A DNA stretch of 64,000 nucleotides. It comes from Macrotis lagotis (Eukaryota > Chordata > Mammalia > Peramelemorphia > Peramelidae). The DNA lies in assembly GCF_037893015.1 (NCBI RefSeq), contig NC_133665.1, positions 101,771,937 to 101,835,936 on the forward strand, given 5' to 3'. This document shows, piece by piece, positions 33,998 to 46,055 of the stretch (position 1 is the first letter of the stretch; the number at the start of each line of letters is the position of its first letter). The notes under the pieces were generated by a model. That model had not been told where the DNA came from, did no database searches, and was given only the letters and a program-made list of their open reading frames with translations. The translations under genes and the position numbers were made by a program.

Positions 33998-34240
33998 GGC
34001 AGCTAGGTGGTGCAGTGGATAGAGTCCTGGGCTTAGAATCAAGAAGACATCTTCATGAGTTCAAATCTAGCCTCAGATACTTCGTTGTATGACCCTGGGC
34101 AAGTCAACCCTGTTTGCTTCAATTCCTAATGAATATCATAGGGAAAGGAAATGGCAAGTCCCTTCCCTATCTTTGACAAGAAAGCCCAAATGGGCTTACA
34201 AAGAACTGGATATGACTGAAGTCCATGAAGACATGAACAG
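33998..34240 (+). mobile_element. Marsupial SINE, longer form
   Basis: tRNA head 'ggcagctaggtggtgcagtg', body 'accctgggcaagtcaaccct', then the 3' part 'aaaggaaatggcaagtccct' and 'agaactggatatgactgaag'. Confidence 0.85.
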
Positions 34241-35429
34241 CAATAAAAATGATGGTGCCAAAATTTCACCCCAACTCAGCCATGGTTAACAACCCCAATA
34301 CAGAATAAATACATTCCCATAAGGGTGCAAGAAGTTTATCAGAAAAGGTGAAGGGAATATTTAGTAAATAACTATATTATCCTATAAAAATACTCCAACT
34401 TGAGAAAAATCTTTATTTTACTTCTTAGGTACACATGCTTGATAAATTCTAGAATTCACTTTCTTTCATATTAAGGTTTATGAGGTTTCTTTTGGGGGGG
34501 CTCTGTTTTCTTTGATAACACAACTATTATGGAAGTGTTTTATATTGAATGGTTGGGGAAGAAGATTTACTAAAAAGCCAAAGGAATACAGGGTTAAAAT
34601 GTCTGTACTAAACTGTTTTGTCCAGAAGAAGGAATGGTCCCTGACCCTAGGACCTGGGTTGATGAGGAAGGCTTTGTGGAAGATGGATATCATTTGAATA
34701 AGAACATAAGGAATGAGTCATCCTGGATAAAGAAATGTGGAAAGAAGTTCTTTTTTTAATTTATTAGTGTGTGGTCATAAAAATCACTTCCATAATAGTC
34801 ATGTTGTAAATAGACTCCTCCTTTCCCCCCCCAAAAAAGAAACTTCATATAGAGTCATTGATGGGTCTTGAACACAGCACATTACAAAGCTCAAAGGAAC
34901 TGGATATCTCTATTTTTGCCTCAAGAGGGTGTTGGGTGGCTTGGGAAGTTCTGAGTTCAAGTTCTCATTACCACTAGGGCCTGATCATTAATTAGTAAAA
35001 GTAAAGAGGGAGTTGAAATTAGAGCAAGAAGAAATTGAGGCAGGGGCATGGGGCAGATCCAAGGTAATTCTAGACTTTCCTCTAGGCTCCATTTAAAAAC
35101 ATGTGAGCATTTTTTTCTGAGCCTAAGAGAGTTGAAGTCATCTTGAGATCCTCCTCATGGGGACAGTAACCCTGTGGAACACAGTATTGTTATCCTTCTA
35201 TCACAAATGAGGAAACTAACCCCCTTGGAGTCACTTTTTTTCAGAATGGAGGGAGGTAAGGAAGAAGAGAGGAAAAGAAAGCTAGCCTAATTTATGTTTA
35301 GGTATGGGGGTGGACTCCATAACTTCCAAGGTTCCTTGCAAATCTTTGGGAGGATCTATCTGTTTGCATCCTAGGAAGACACCTTCCATGTGACAGATTG
35401 GGAGGAGAGGATAAGATGCCACACGGTGT
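34241..35429. other. Intron 1 stretch, little recognised
   Basis: Mostly unassigned sequence with poly-T and poly-G runs (for example the G-run near 34494). No coding signal. Confidence 0.45.
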
Positions 35430-35570
35430 GCAAGAGACTTGGGGTCAGAGTAGGCTTCTCCCTATTTATTTGTCTGACCTTGGGCAAGTCATTTCCTCTC
35501 TGTAAAATGAGATAATTAGACTCTAAGCTAAACTCTAAGGTCCCTTCCAACTCTAACTAGATGGTGCTAG
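35430..35570 (+). mobile_element. MIR
   Basis: Reads 'gacttggggtcagagtaggc', 'ctgaccttgggcaagtcatt' and 'aaggtcccttccaactctaa'. A second + strand MIR lies at 36180-36310 ('ggatttggagtcagacaacc'). Confidence 0.75.
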
Positions 35571-35888
35571 GATTCTCCAGAGAAGAAAATTCTTTCCTTG
35601 AATGGTTTGAGGATTGGAGAAGAGGAATGGGTGATTCAATTTAGCATTTCCAAGTAAGGATAGACACCCTGCATCTTTCTTAATCCTAATCCCTCTGCTT
35701 CCTTTTCTTCCTCCTGATCTGCCCCTGGGCCCAGAGGTCAGCATCTGGTTGGCCACCCACAGTGGGTTGGGGTAGGGGCAAGGGGTTGCCACAGTCAAAA
35801 GCCATTGCTCTCCTTTTCCCTGACTCGTCTTTCTCCTTCCCTCTCCTCCCCATCTCCTCCCTCCTCCCCTCCCTCCCTTCTTCCTCAG

Positions 35889-36025
35889 CGTCCTGGGTGA
35901 AATCGCTGGAGGTGTAGTGCCTTCACATTCTTTACCAAGCGAAACGTGCCACCGATGGAAGCGGGTGAATGTGTGGCCCCGGGCTGAGTGGAGCGTCTCG
36001 GCCTGCCTGCTGGGACTTGCTAGAA
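35889..36025 (+). other. Exon-like, CpG-dense unique segment (candidate cryptic exon or enhancer)
   Basis: A pyrimidine tract of about 70 nt (35815-35886) ends in CTTCCTCAG at 35888; 137 nt later lies a consensus-like donor GTATGTG at 36026. The segment holds 9 CpG in 137 nt in a CpG-poor intron and has no repeat signature. The longest open frame from an ATG (near 35954) is only about ten codons, so any exon would be non-coding or a 5'UTR. It could instead be a regulatory element. No transcript evidence is available. Confidence 0.35.
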
Positions 36026-36961
36026 GTATGTGTCAGTAATCCCAGCAGCAGGCCCTGGCTCGGGATGAAGAGGCAAGGACTCTGGCTGAGAGGAGAGAGA
36101 AGCTGAGGAAGGAAGGGGGACCCTGGCAGCTGCCCACCAGTCCCTTTGGCCCAGGTTCCAAGGGGGCTCCAGGGCAATCCCCACCAGTGCTACTGGAATA
36201 GCAGTGGATTTGGAGTCAGACAACCTGGGCTTCAATCCCACCTTTGCCACTGACTTCCTGTGGAATCTTCAGAAAGTCTCTTAACCCCTCTGGGTCTCTG
36301 TTTCATAGGGTTATGGACTTAAGGCTGGAGGACACCTTACAGATCATTTAGTTCAATTCTCTAATCTTGAAGAAAGGGCAGCTGAGGCTCAGAGAGGGAA
36401 AGCTGTCTTGCCCAGGGTCACAAAGGAAGTAAACAGCAGAGCTGTCATCTGGAAAATCAATTTGCTCAATTATCTGCTCTCTAAGGTCCCTAAAAAATTT
36501 TAAATCCTAGGATCCCATCATCCTCTGGAGTCCTAGGACCTAGGCTCTGATCCCATCCCTGTTGTTCACAATCCTCTCTGACTTTGACAAGTGACTTTCT
36601 TTCTGGATCTCAGTTGCCAGATTTGTAAAATGGGGAAGGAGAAAGGAGAGTTGGATTAGACCATCCCTAAAGTCCCTGTCAGCTCTGGTGCTGACATTCC
36701 CCAAGAATGGAGAAAAAGAGGGATTACATAACACAAGTGAGCTGGTGGAAGAGTGGCTGAGAGATTAAGGAAGACGGTAGAAACTCCAGGTGCTGCTATG
36801 ATTATTTCAGGTCTAACACTCTTCTCAGAGCCCAAAATAGAGGAGCAGACAGTGAACAAGTCAGAAGGCAGGGCAGGGAAGTGCAGGAATGTTAGATCTG
36901 GAATCTGATTTGGGTTGAAATCCAAGCTGGGGTATACAATCCTTGTGTGACCTTAAATAGG

Positions 36962-37276
36962 TCACACACAAACACACACATGCACATACTCACACACATA
37001 TACATACACTTATATACACAAGATACACACACACACACACACACACACAGAGGTATACACTTTCTGCTTCCTTTCCCCCAGAACAATTCCCTTCCCTTTT
37101 TATACCTCAGTTTCCTTCCCTGTAAAACAAAGGGATTGGATTTGATATCCCTAAAGTTCTTTCCAGTTCTGATTCCTAGAATACCTAGAGCAAAATAACT
37201 CAGAATTTTCTATATGTGACCCAACCACCTCTATTGACCAGATCACCCAAGTCAGTAGGTTAGAAACACTCCACCT

Positions 37277-37310
<34 letters not shown>
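36962..37310. repeat. CA-rich and (TC)n simple repeats
   Basis: Imperfect ACAC/CATA repeats at 36962-37050, including pure (AC)n at 37024-37049, and a (TC)n run at 37281-37310, separated by MIR-end sequence. Confidence 0.9.
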
Positions 37311-37312
<2 letters not shown>

Positions 37313-37319
37313 CTCAGAA

Positions 37320-37516
37320 CTCACCCAGCACTTTGTCCCCTCTCTGATGTACTTGCCATATAATATATGTGTTTGTGCCACATTTCTCTATTCAACTGTG
37401 AACTTCCTTCAGAACCAGGCCAGGCAATGGATTTTATAATTATATCTCTCTCTCACTATCCTGAGGGAGGACTTTGCATACAGTAAGCACCTAATAGATG
37501 ATTATTGAGTTGAACC
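37320..37516 (+). mobile_element. L2 LINE 3' end
   Basis: Ends 'catacagtaagcacctaata' and 'attattgagttgaa'. A similar L2 end lies at 38735-38890 ('gtaggcacttaataactatt'). Confidence 0.65.
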
Positions 37517-37929
37517 TTACAAAGCAGGTGTCTTCCCTACAAAAGAATTCACAGGGCAGAATTTCCCTTAAGGAGTAGTCAAGGCAGTGTGAGAGCCTTA
37601 GATATGGGCTTGTATCCTGTTTCTCTTCATTATTAGTTATGTGATCCTAGCTGTAATTTTAATTCTATGAGCCTTCCTCTCTTCCTCTTTAAAAGAAGCT
37701 AGTTGCATCCCATAATCCCTGAGATTCCTTCCAGATCTGACATTCAGTGATTCTGTCTTTGATTTAGTTTCTCTGTTCTTCTTATCACTTATCTAGCCAA
37801 ATTTCAAAGAACAGCCTTTAAAAACAAAGTATCGCTCCCTCTCTAAAAAACAAATCCTTGAATCATCAATTGGGAAGTTCAAATGCTGGGCAAGGGATTT
37901 TCAATTTTCCAATTTGTGCAATTAGACCT

Positions 37930-38290
37930 AAAATTTTTGCAGAAGTTGGGGAGAAGGGGCAGGGAAAGTGAGAGGGAAAAAAGGGGTGATACCATTTGTA
38001 CTCCTAGTTGATGTAGAGTTATAAACGCCGGGGATGGAAAGGTTCAACAGTCGCTTTTAGGAATTTGGTTATGCCCATGTTCCCTTCTGGCTGTTATTTT
38101 TGACACTTCTCCTTGGCACCAGTGTAAATAACCAGCCCCCATTCCTGTTGTAGCCCAAGGTAAGGGAAATGCAGCTGTCACTCAGACAGGTCCAGGCCAA
38201 CTGTTGACTACTTAAGATAACTGTGGTAGATGTAACTAACTTGGCTGGGCAACTCCATCCCATGCCTGAAAAAACCTAACTCGCCCCCTC
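37930..38290. other. Intron 1 unique segment, possible regulatory DNA
   Basis: About 360 nt without repeat cores, with a forkhead-type GTAAATA near 38124 and scattered CpG. I cannot say more without alignment. Confidence 0.25.
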
Positions 38291-39119
38291 ATCCCTTTTG
38301 GGTGATATCCAGGACCCTATTTTAAATCACATTTATATAGGGCTCCTCAGTTTTATCTTATTTGATTTCTACAATAAGCCTTTAAGTAGGGAGCCCAAGT
38401 GTCTATATTCCAGAAAAGGAAAATGAGATTTAAAGAAAGGAAGAGATTTGCCCAATGTCAAACAAGACAAATGTCAGAATCAAGGGGCTAATTTGAGTTT
38501 CCTGACATCATGCCCAATACAATTCTTATCACATCACAGGCTCTCTTAGCTGTAGTCCAAGAGATTCCATCAAGGGAAGGGGGGAAGAAAAGAAATGCCT
38601 ATTAGAGGATCCTTTTTTTTCTGATGATGCCTAGGGGACAAGATGAAAAGGTGAGGGTTTGGGAGCAGAATGAGTAGACTAGCACTAGGGGCTAGGGCCA
38701 TTGTGGGCATGAGTGGTCTTTCTCCCAAACTCTTTTATAACTAACTATGCTTTTTTTATTTTGAATTAATTCTATCTGTATCTATATAAGGTGTCCCTAT
38801 ATAGGAGCATAAGTTCCTAGGGGTTGTTTCATTCATTGTTTTTTGTAATCCTAATGACCCATAGTAGGCACTTAATAACTATTTATTGATTAAAGGAAGG
38901 AGGTGGGATAAATGGAGGGCACCATAAATTGATGGGTAGGAAATGGTACTGAGAGTTTCTGAGAGATTGATTTTTGTCATTTGACATCTAGGCAAAAGGC
39001 ATGTTTCTCTGGTTATGAATGATATTCTGAAACTTTTCTTTTTCCTTTTTAGATTTACCATCATAGGTATCTGAATGGTGATAAAAGGAAAATAACATCC
39101 TAATGGTGGATGAGGGTGG

Positions 39120-39670
39120 AAGAACTGGTCCTATCTCAGAGTCATTGACTTAGACCTCAGAGGTCATCTGATACAACCTTCCTCCCAGTTTACATATTAT
39201 GAAACTGAGGCCCAGGAAGGTAAAGTCTACTTGCTCAAGATCTTGCAGGTGATGAATTTCAGAGGTGAGATTTAAACCTTCCATCTCTGAGATCAGAGCC
39301 TCTTTCTATTACTTTACCACTCTAAGAGTTGGAAAACCCATCAAAGGGCATCTACCTAATCAGAGCAAGGGCCCCTCAGTGCCTCTTAGAAGTGGCAGTG
39401 GTCTCTGAGTTTCACTTTGAAAACTTGTCATCAGGGAGGGATGGTATTAGTCTTCACTCATATTTCTGGAGTGCTTTCAGGTTTACAAAACGCTTGCTTC
39501 ACTAAATGTACTGTAAGGTCAGTGATGTAAGAATTTCCACCCTATTGGACAAATGATGCAACTGAGTCTCCAGAGTTGAGGAATGACTAATCTAAGGTGA
39601 CTCTGCCAATAGAGCTGGGATCTGAATGATTTTCTGACTTCAAGTCCCAAGCTCTTGACATTGCACCAGA
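39120..39670 (-). mobile_element. Two reversed MIR/CORE-SINE copies
   Basis: 39120-39335 reads 'attatgaaactgaggcccag' on the + strand; 39440-39670 reads 'tttctggagtgctttcaggt' and 'ggacaaatgatgcaactgag', both reversed copies. Confidence 0.65.
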
Positions 39671-40761
39671 CTGACTCTGAGTATGGAGTAACTTAGTGAC
39701 TTTCCATCTTCCCTAGACAGCCCATTCCAATTTTTACCTAGAGAATGTATGACTTCTTTATCACACCATATGTAAAAGAAGGTGAATGTACAACTAGGGA
39801 AGGCTCCACCCAAGGTTATGGAACAGGCATGGAGATGAGGTTGTTAAGACTGGTTTGGTCACTTGCTGACTTATCTATGAGACCTTGAGCAAGTCACTTC
39901 TGTTCTCTACCTCAACATCTTCCCAGGTGAAATGAAGGGGTTGGATGAGGCCACAGGATCATTGATTTCAATTTGGACTGACCCAATTAGTCCAACAGTA
40001 TTTTTTTAAGGTTTCTTCCAGTTCTGAAAGACCATCTGATTCTATGATGTTACTTGTTCGCCATTCCTGTTTGGTTGAGTTAGAGCATTGGTTGTTTTTT
40101 TTTAATCAAACTCTGCTTGAAACAATCAGACATAGGAATCTTTTCATTAGGCAATAGTTCATTTGTAGCATACATATTTATTTTGTATGGGTGTGTCATA
40201 TATGGGATTTGTTGAAACTACATCATTATCATCTAGAAACTGAGTTTGCTGTCACAGGGCATAAGGTTGGGGGGTCCCAACTCTGCTGCTGCAAATCCCT
40301 AACCCTCTTTAAGCTTCAGTTCCCTCATCTATCAAATGAAAGAGTTGGACTAGATAATCTCAGTAGTTTTCATGCCTAAGTAGCTGGTCTGATAGCACCT
40401 ATTTCTGTCATCATGGAGGGTGAGCATTATAGTTAGTCCACCTGAGTTCAGATCCCAAGTAGACCACTCAATACCTTTGGCTAACTCAATTAATCCATTT
40501 GGGCTTCAATTCTGTCATCTGTAAAATGAATCAATTGGGCTAGCTTCAGAGCTAAATTTTGTGTACCATTCCTTTACACAGGATAGTAGATTTAGACCAT
40601 GGAGGTCATCAAACCCCCTTCATTTTACTGAGACTCAAAAGAAGACTCAAGACTTGTCTAACACTACATAGATTATCCTTTCATTGTTCTTACTACCTAA
40701 CTGGGAAAGGGATGGATCCATATCTGTGCTGATTGGAGACACCGTAAATAATGTGCCCCCC

Positions 40762-40763
<2 letters not shown>

Positions 40764-40803
<40 letters not shown>
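40764..40803. repeat. (CA)n microsatellite
   Basis: About 20 CA units. Confidence 0.97.
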
Positions 40804-40805
<2 letters not shown>

Positions 40806-42149
40806 TATAGGGGCAGTACCCAAACAGGTCCCCTTCCCCATGATACTCTTTATGAAACGCATCCTCCTTCCAATCTTCCTCTCTCCTGATGGAGTTGCCA
40901 TAAACCTGAGAGACTCAAGAACAAAAAAGTCATTAGTCTAGTGGCTCCATCTGAGCCATGTTGGCATCCATTTCCATAATTCTCCAAGTCACTGGAATCC
41001 TTGGATCTTAATCTTTTCAAAGAATCCCGAGTCTTCAACTCCCAATCCTTCTGGCTCGCAGTCTTTCCCCATGATCTCAGGCATTGATTTTCTATCAGGA
41101 CCTTTTACCCCACTTCTTTCCAGGCCTTCTCCCAGCATCCTCTGGGGCCCTCTGACTAGAATCCTCTATGATAATCTTCTCAAACTATTCAGGGCCACAG
41201 GTAATACATCCCTCTTCTGAGCACAGATCCTCTCCTCTACTCCCAGCATCCACCAAGGTTCTTTAATCTCTACTTTACTTTTCTATTACTTTCTTTGTGT
41301 TGTATCTTCTTTAACAAATCTCTATTTTCTTTTACAACTACAAAAAAAGAATCTTTAGACCTGAGCTCCCATGTGTACTTATAGTCTAATCACCCACATC
41401 AATAAAAAGACCCTTCATGCCTCTCATGAGCCTGGTAGTCAAGAGACCAGAGTTCAAGTCCCAGCCCTGCTGGCTGTATGACCTTAGACAAGCATCCCCT
41501 TTCTGGGCTTCTACTTCTTCCTCTAAAAAATTAGGGGATTGAGATAGAGGGTCTCTAAGATCCCTTTATGCTCTGCTGTGATGAATCAATAATACAGAGG
41601 GTCTCAAAGAGATCCAGATACAAACAGTTTCATTCTTTAGGAGGCAGAAGGAGACCTAAAGGAAAAGTTGTTTAGGATCATAGGACTTATGGCTAGAAGA
41701 ATCCTTAGAATTTATTTGCATGATTTTGGGGATGTTAATTCATATCTTGAGGACTCCATTTCTTCAGCTGTGGGAAAGGGTGAGGAGGGTGGGATATGGG
41801 ATCATCTCTGTGGTCTATTCCAGCTCTGATGCTCCATGGAGCCTTCTCTTCATACTTTGCTGCTTTTCATGTTTAATGCTCTTTGTGATGACTGTGGCTA
41901 AAGAACCATAGAACTCCCCCTCCTGTGGAATGAAACTTCAGGTCAGGGACAGGAGGAAAAGAGAAGTGTTTCTTAGACCTAAGTACAACCAGGATGGATC
42001 CTCATTCTCTCCTCATCAAGGCAGGTTTCAAATCTCCTACTTCTTGTCTATATGACCTTTGATGAGTCACTTGTTCTTTTTGAGCCTCAGTATCTTCATC
42101 TAGAGAAATAAGGATTAGACTATCTGTGTTGCCTCTCTCATGGGGTTAT
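40804..42149. other. Intron 1 stretch with MIR fragments
   Basis: MIR-like + strand piece near 41425-41590 ('agagttcaagtcccagccct') and near 42020-42130. The remainder is unassigned; no coding signal. Confidence 0.45.
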
Positions 42150-42196
42150 CACCCCATCTCTCCTGGTTTTCCTAAGGGAGTGGTCTTTACCCAAAG
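42150..42196. repeat. 47-bp direct repeat, copy 1
   Basis: Matches 44321-44367 at 46 of 47 positions ('caccccatctctcctggttt' to 'gtggtctttacccaaag'), while the flanks on both sides are unrelated. It does not look like any common repeat family here. Confidence 0.9.
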
Positions 42197-42439
42197 TGAG
42201 AATCCAGCACCTTCCTCCACCCACCTAACCCCCAGTAGAAGATAGTTCACAACAGCATCACTCCTCTCCATATACATACACATACATGTAACATACATGT
42301 GTACTGTTGCTGGAGCAGGTATTATAGGTAGGTCTTAGCATTTCCCACAACCTTATTTTTTTAAAGTCAGACATTTGCTGTTTATCTTCCTTCAGGCTAT
42401 GACCAAGAGGTGAGAGGACAGACTTTCTTGTAAACCTAT

Positions 42440-42680
42440 CACTTTGTTGTTGTTCAGCCATTTCAGTCATGTCCAACTCTTTATGGATCTCATCTGGGGT
42501 TTCCTTGGCAAAGATATTAGAATGGTATCCCATTTCCATCTCATCATTTTATAGATGATGAAACTGAGGCAGACATGGATAAGTGACTTGCCCAGGCTCA
42601 TACAGCTAGTAAATTATCTGAGGTCAGATCTGAACTCAGGTCTTTCCAACTCCAGGTCTGGGACTCTATCCTTTTTGCCA
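42440..42680 (-). mobile_element. Marsupial SINE, reversed, long form
   Basis: The + strand reads 'tttgttgttgttcagccatt', 'atctggggtttccttggcaa' and 'gatctgaactcaggtctttc', a nearly complete reversed copy. Confidence 0.88.
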
Positions 42681-43643
42681 TGGAACCTATCACTAACTAG
42701 GTATATTTCCTTAAGCAAGTTGCTTTTCATTCATTTTGGGGCTCTTGGGTTACTCCATAAAGCCATAAAGCAAGATAGTTGGATTAGAAAATCACTAAGA
42801 TCCCTATCAAGGCTCACATGCATAGGATTATAGATTTCCAATTGAAAGAGAAGCTTGTAGACCATCTAACCCTCATTTTACATATGAAGAACTAAGGGCA
42901 AGAAAAATTAAGTCCCTTGCCCAGGGTCACATACTTAGTAAGTGTCTAAAGTAGAATTCAAACTCATGTCTTCCTCACTCCGAATCTATCTATTGGGTTA
43001 TAGTGTCTCTGAGATCCCTTCTATCTCTGATGGAAGCTAGGGTATAGGGGAAAGAACACAGAACTTAGTATCAAGGGACCCGGGTTCAAATTCCAGATCT
43101 TATGTTACTGTATGACTGTGTTCATGTTATTCTAACCCTCAGTTTCTTCATCTAAAAAAATGTGGATTACAATGCATGCAGTTCAAAGGGCTTATGTAGT
43201 GAAAGTTCTTGTAAATCATGATTCTATAAAAATATGAATGATTTTTTTAAAAAATTGAAGTCCATTCTAGCTGACAGTTTATGTACCATGTTCTATGTTC
43301 TAGAGACTCTCCCAGCAGTAATCTTTTATAATGGTGAACCCTTAGCAAGATGAAACAACCATCTCCCATGTGTTATCCAGACCCCATGAGATATCACTGG
43401 GCAGGGGCAATAGAGATTAACAGCTGTTATACATCACCCTCCCTTCCTATAGCTCCCTCTTCATTCTTCAACTACCACATTTTTTTTAAACCATCATTCT
43501 TAAAAGTGTATCCTGTTCTAAGTCCAGTGGAAAAATATGTCAATATGTACTGAAGTATTCTATGCAGAGCTCTGAGGGAGCAGCTAAGGGAGAATAAAGG
43601 ACTACTTATAGGTTATGGAAGATCATCAGATAGAAATGACTAG

Positions 43644-43796
43644 GGGTGGCTAGGTGGTGCAGTGGATAGAGCACTGGCCTTGGAGTCAGGAGTACCTGGG
43701 TTCAAATCCGACCTCAGACACTTAATAATTACCTAGCCCTGTGGCCTTGGGCAAGCCACTTAACCCCATTGCCTTGAAAAAAAATCTTAAAAAAAA
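43644..43796 (+). mobile_element. Marsupial tRNA-derived SINE
   Basis: Well-preserved copy with both Pol III boxes; 16-nt target duplication at 43628-43643 and 43797-43812 with one change. Confidence 0.94.
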
Positions 43797-43989
43797 AGAT
43801 AGAAATGCCTAGGGTTTGTTGATGTTTGCCTAGTTACCTATAAATTGAGATTATCCCCATGATCTGGTGGGTTCTCTAAGGTTACCTGTGTCTCTCTGTA
43901 TTCACTAAAACTCACAAAATGTAGCCTTACATACCCTTTAGTAGCAGAGGTGCCATCCATCTCTACCCCCCTCCAAGAAGATAGCCTCA

Positions 43990-44280
43990 AGGCTCACCCA
44001 TTCCCAGCATGGGCCAAGCCAGGAGGCCCAGAGGGAGGATGGCTCATATCCCTGGACACAAGAAAGAGAGGGAGCGTGGCAGCTGTTGGCGGGGTTTGAA
44101 ACATCTGGAGTGGCGTCTGGAGCTGGGGCGGCTCACTCTTCTGCACCCTGGCAGGCTCTCCAAGGAGGCAGACATGCTGGGGCCTGCCAGGAGCATGCCC
44201 AGGGAGGAGTGGGGCAGGGTGGAGTGGGGGCAAGAGGAGAGGGAGCTACACAAGGATGAAGACTGCTGACTCAGCACACC
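43990..44280. promoter_or_regulatory. GC-rich unique block with a perfect Maf recognition element
   Basis: A unique GC-rich block in the AT-balanced intron, with several CpG (for example 'gttggcggggtttg', 'ggggcggctc') and ending in TGCTGACTCAGCA (44264-44276), an exact 13-bp T-MARE palindrome bound by Maf, NRL or NRF2-small Maf dimers. Open frames here overlap in several frames and show no family resemblance, so I favour an enhancer over a coding exon. Confidence 0.4.
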
Positions 44281-44320
44281 CTACTGAAGCTGAAGGGGGA
44301 GGATCCTGGTTTCAGAGGAG

Positions 44321-44367
44321 CACCCCATCTCTCCTGGTTTTCCTAGGGGAGTGGTCTTTACCCAAAG
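44321..44367. repeat. 47-bp direct repeat, copy 2
   Basis: See 42150-42196; one A/G difference. It lies 44 nt after the Maf element. Confidence 0.9.
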
Positions 44368-44399
44368 AAAAGCACAAAACCTGGAATAATAAAATCTTA

Positions 44400-44870
44400 A
44401 GAGTTGGAAGGTCATCCCGATTAACCCCTTCCTGAGCAGGAATGTCCCTGATAAGGGCTTAATCATTTTCCTCCCATTGGAAGATGTGTAATGATGACAA
44501 ATTCACTACCTAAGACAGCCTATGCTACCCTTGGTCAGATCTAACTGATAAATGTCTAAATCTGCCTTCTGAAAATTAGTCCATCCATTTGTTCTTGATT
44601 TTGCCCTTGGAGGCAAAATGAAACAAACTCAATTTCTTCCCCCACAAAACAGCCCTTCAAATACCTGAAAAACAGTGATAATATTGCCTCTAAGTCTTCT
44701 TCCAATTAAATATATCCATTTCCTTCAGTAAATCTTAGTTAGAATTGACTCCACCCCTCTCTATTATCCTCCCCATCCTGGATAGTCATCAGCTCATTTA
44801 TGTTTTTCCCAAAATGTGATGCCCCCAAATGGACATAATGACCCAGATACTATCTGACCATCTGAAGAGA
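44400..44870 (+). mobile_element. CR1/L3-type LINE 3' region
   Basis: Reads 'cttcaaatacctgaaaaaca'-like, 'gcctctaagtcttcttccaa' and 'ttttcccaaaatgtgatgcc'. Confidence 0.65.
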
Positions 44871-45579
44871 ACCCCAACACTCCCCTCATGTTCCACCCTA
44901 AATTCTAAGCCCAGAGGGTTTATGACATTGTGAGATTGATGAATTCAGGTGGGTGAGTGGAGGGAAAGGAGTTCATTTCTTCTGTTATCCCTTATACAAT
45001 GGACCAATGTGGCAGAGTGCATAAAAGCCCTAACCCAGGGTAGAGATCACACCTCAGACTCTACTAGCTAGGTGACCTTGGGCAAATCTTTCAACTCTTC
45101 TGGGATTCAGTTACATCATCTGCTGGACCTCTGAGTTCTCACTTAACTTTAAGTCTATGATCCGATGACCCAAAGAATGGGAAGGAGAGGTCCTGGCAGG
45201 TTACAGACTTTGGCAAAGAGGACAAAATGTTGAGCTTGAAGTCAGAAAGACCTGAATTCAAAATCTTCCTTAGATACTTATTAGTTATAAGAGCCTCTTG
45301 TCCCTTGACCCAAAGAACTACAAAGAGACCAGGCCCTACTAGCACCCACCCTACCTAAGAGCCTCCTCCTAAGCTCCCTGCCCCCCTCCATCCATCTTCA
45401 ATACTGTTACACACACACACACAAACACATATGTACACATATACATACATACACATATGCTGTCACATTCTTCTGACAGAGTGACACTTTCACAGGTGTC
45501 CTCCTGTTCAACAATTCCAGGGACTCCATGGCACACCTAGAAGACAGAGTTGGCCTTCCCTTAAACAACAATTAGCCCA

Positions 45580-45805
45580 TTTCCATTGGTAATTCTAGTG
45601 TCTTCCCTCTGTTCATTATTTCCCATTTATCTTGTTTCTAGCTTGTTTGTATATAGTTGCTTGCTTCTTGTCTCCCCAATTAGATTGTAAGATCCTTAAG
45701 GGTAGGGACTGACTTTGAGTTTACTTTGTATATACTCAGTGTTTAGTAGAGTGTCTGGCAAATAATAGATACTTAATAAATGACTTTTGACTGATTGATT
45801 CCAAA
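45580..45805 (+). mobile_element. L2 LINE 3' end
   Basis: Reads 'tagattgtaagatccttaag', 'gtagagtgtctggcaaataa' and 'atacttaataaatgactttt'. Confidence 0.8.
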
Positions 45806-45924
45806 CTCAGTGTTCTTCCTTGGCTCTGAGATTCTCAAAGCTGACATTCCTTGTCTTACCACTGTCCCACAAAGTACACTCTCACCCTTACCGAACCTCA
45901 TTGTCTACCGTATGCCAGAGAGTT

Positions 45925-46055
45925 GGAGCGAAAGAAAGAGACAGAGACAGAGAGGCAGAGACAGAAACAAAGAAAAATACAGAGACAGAAACAAAGAGAC
46001 AGAGAGTGAAAGACTGACAGATGGAGACAGACAGAAAGACAGACAGACAGAGAAT
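45925..46055. repeat. (GACAGA)n-like purine-rich repeat
   Basis: Imperfect AGAGACAGA/AGACAGAAA units on the + strand. Confidence 0.9.

Noticed and set aside
44009..44269. Overlapping 77-86 codon frames in the GC-rich block
   Set aside because: Several frames on both strands are open at once, with no start context, homology or splice sites; a regulatory block is more likely.
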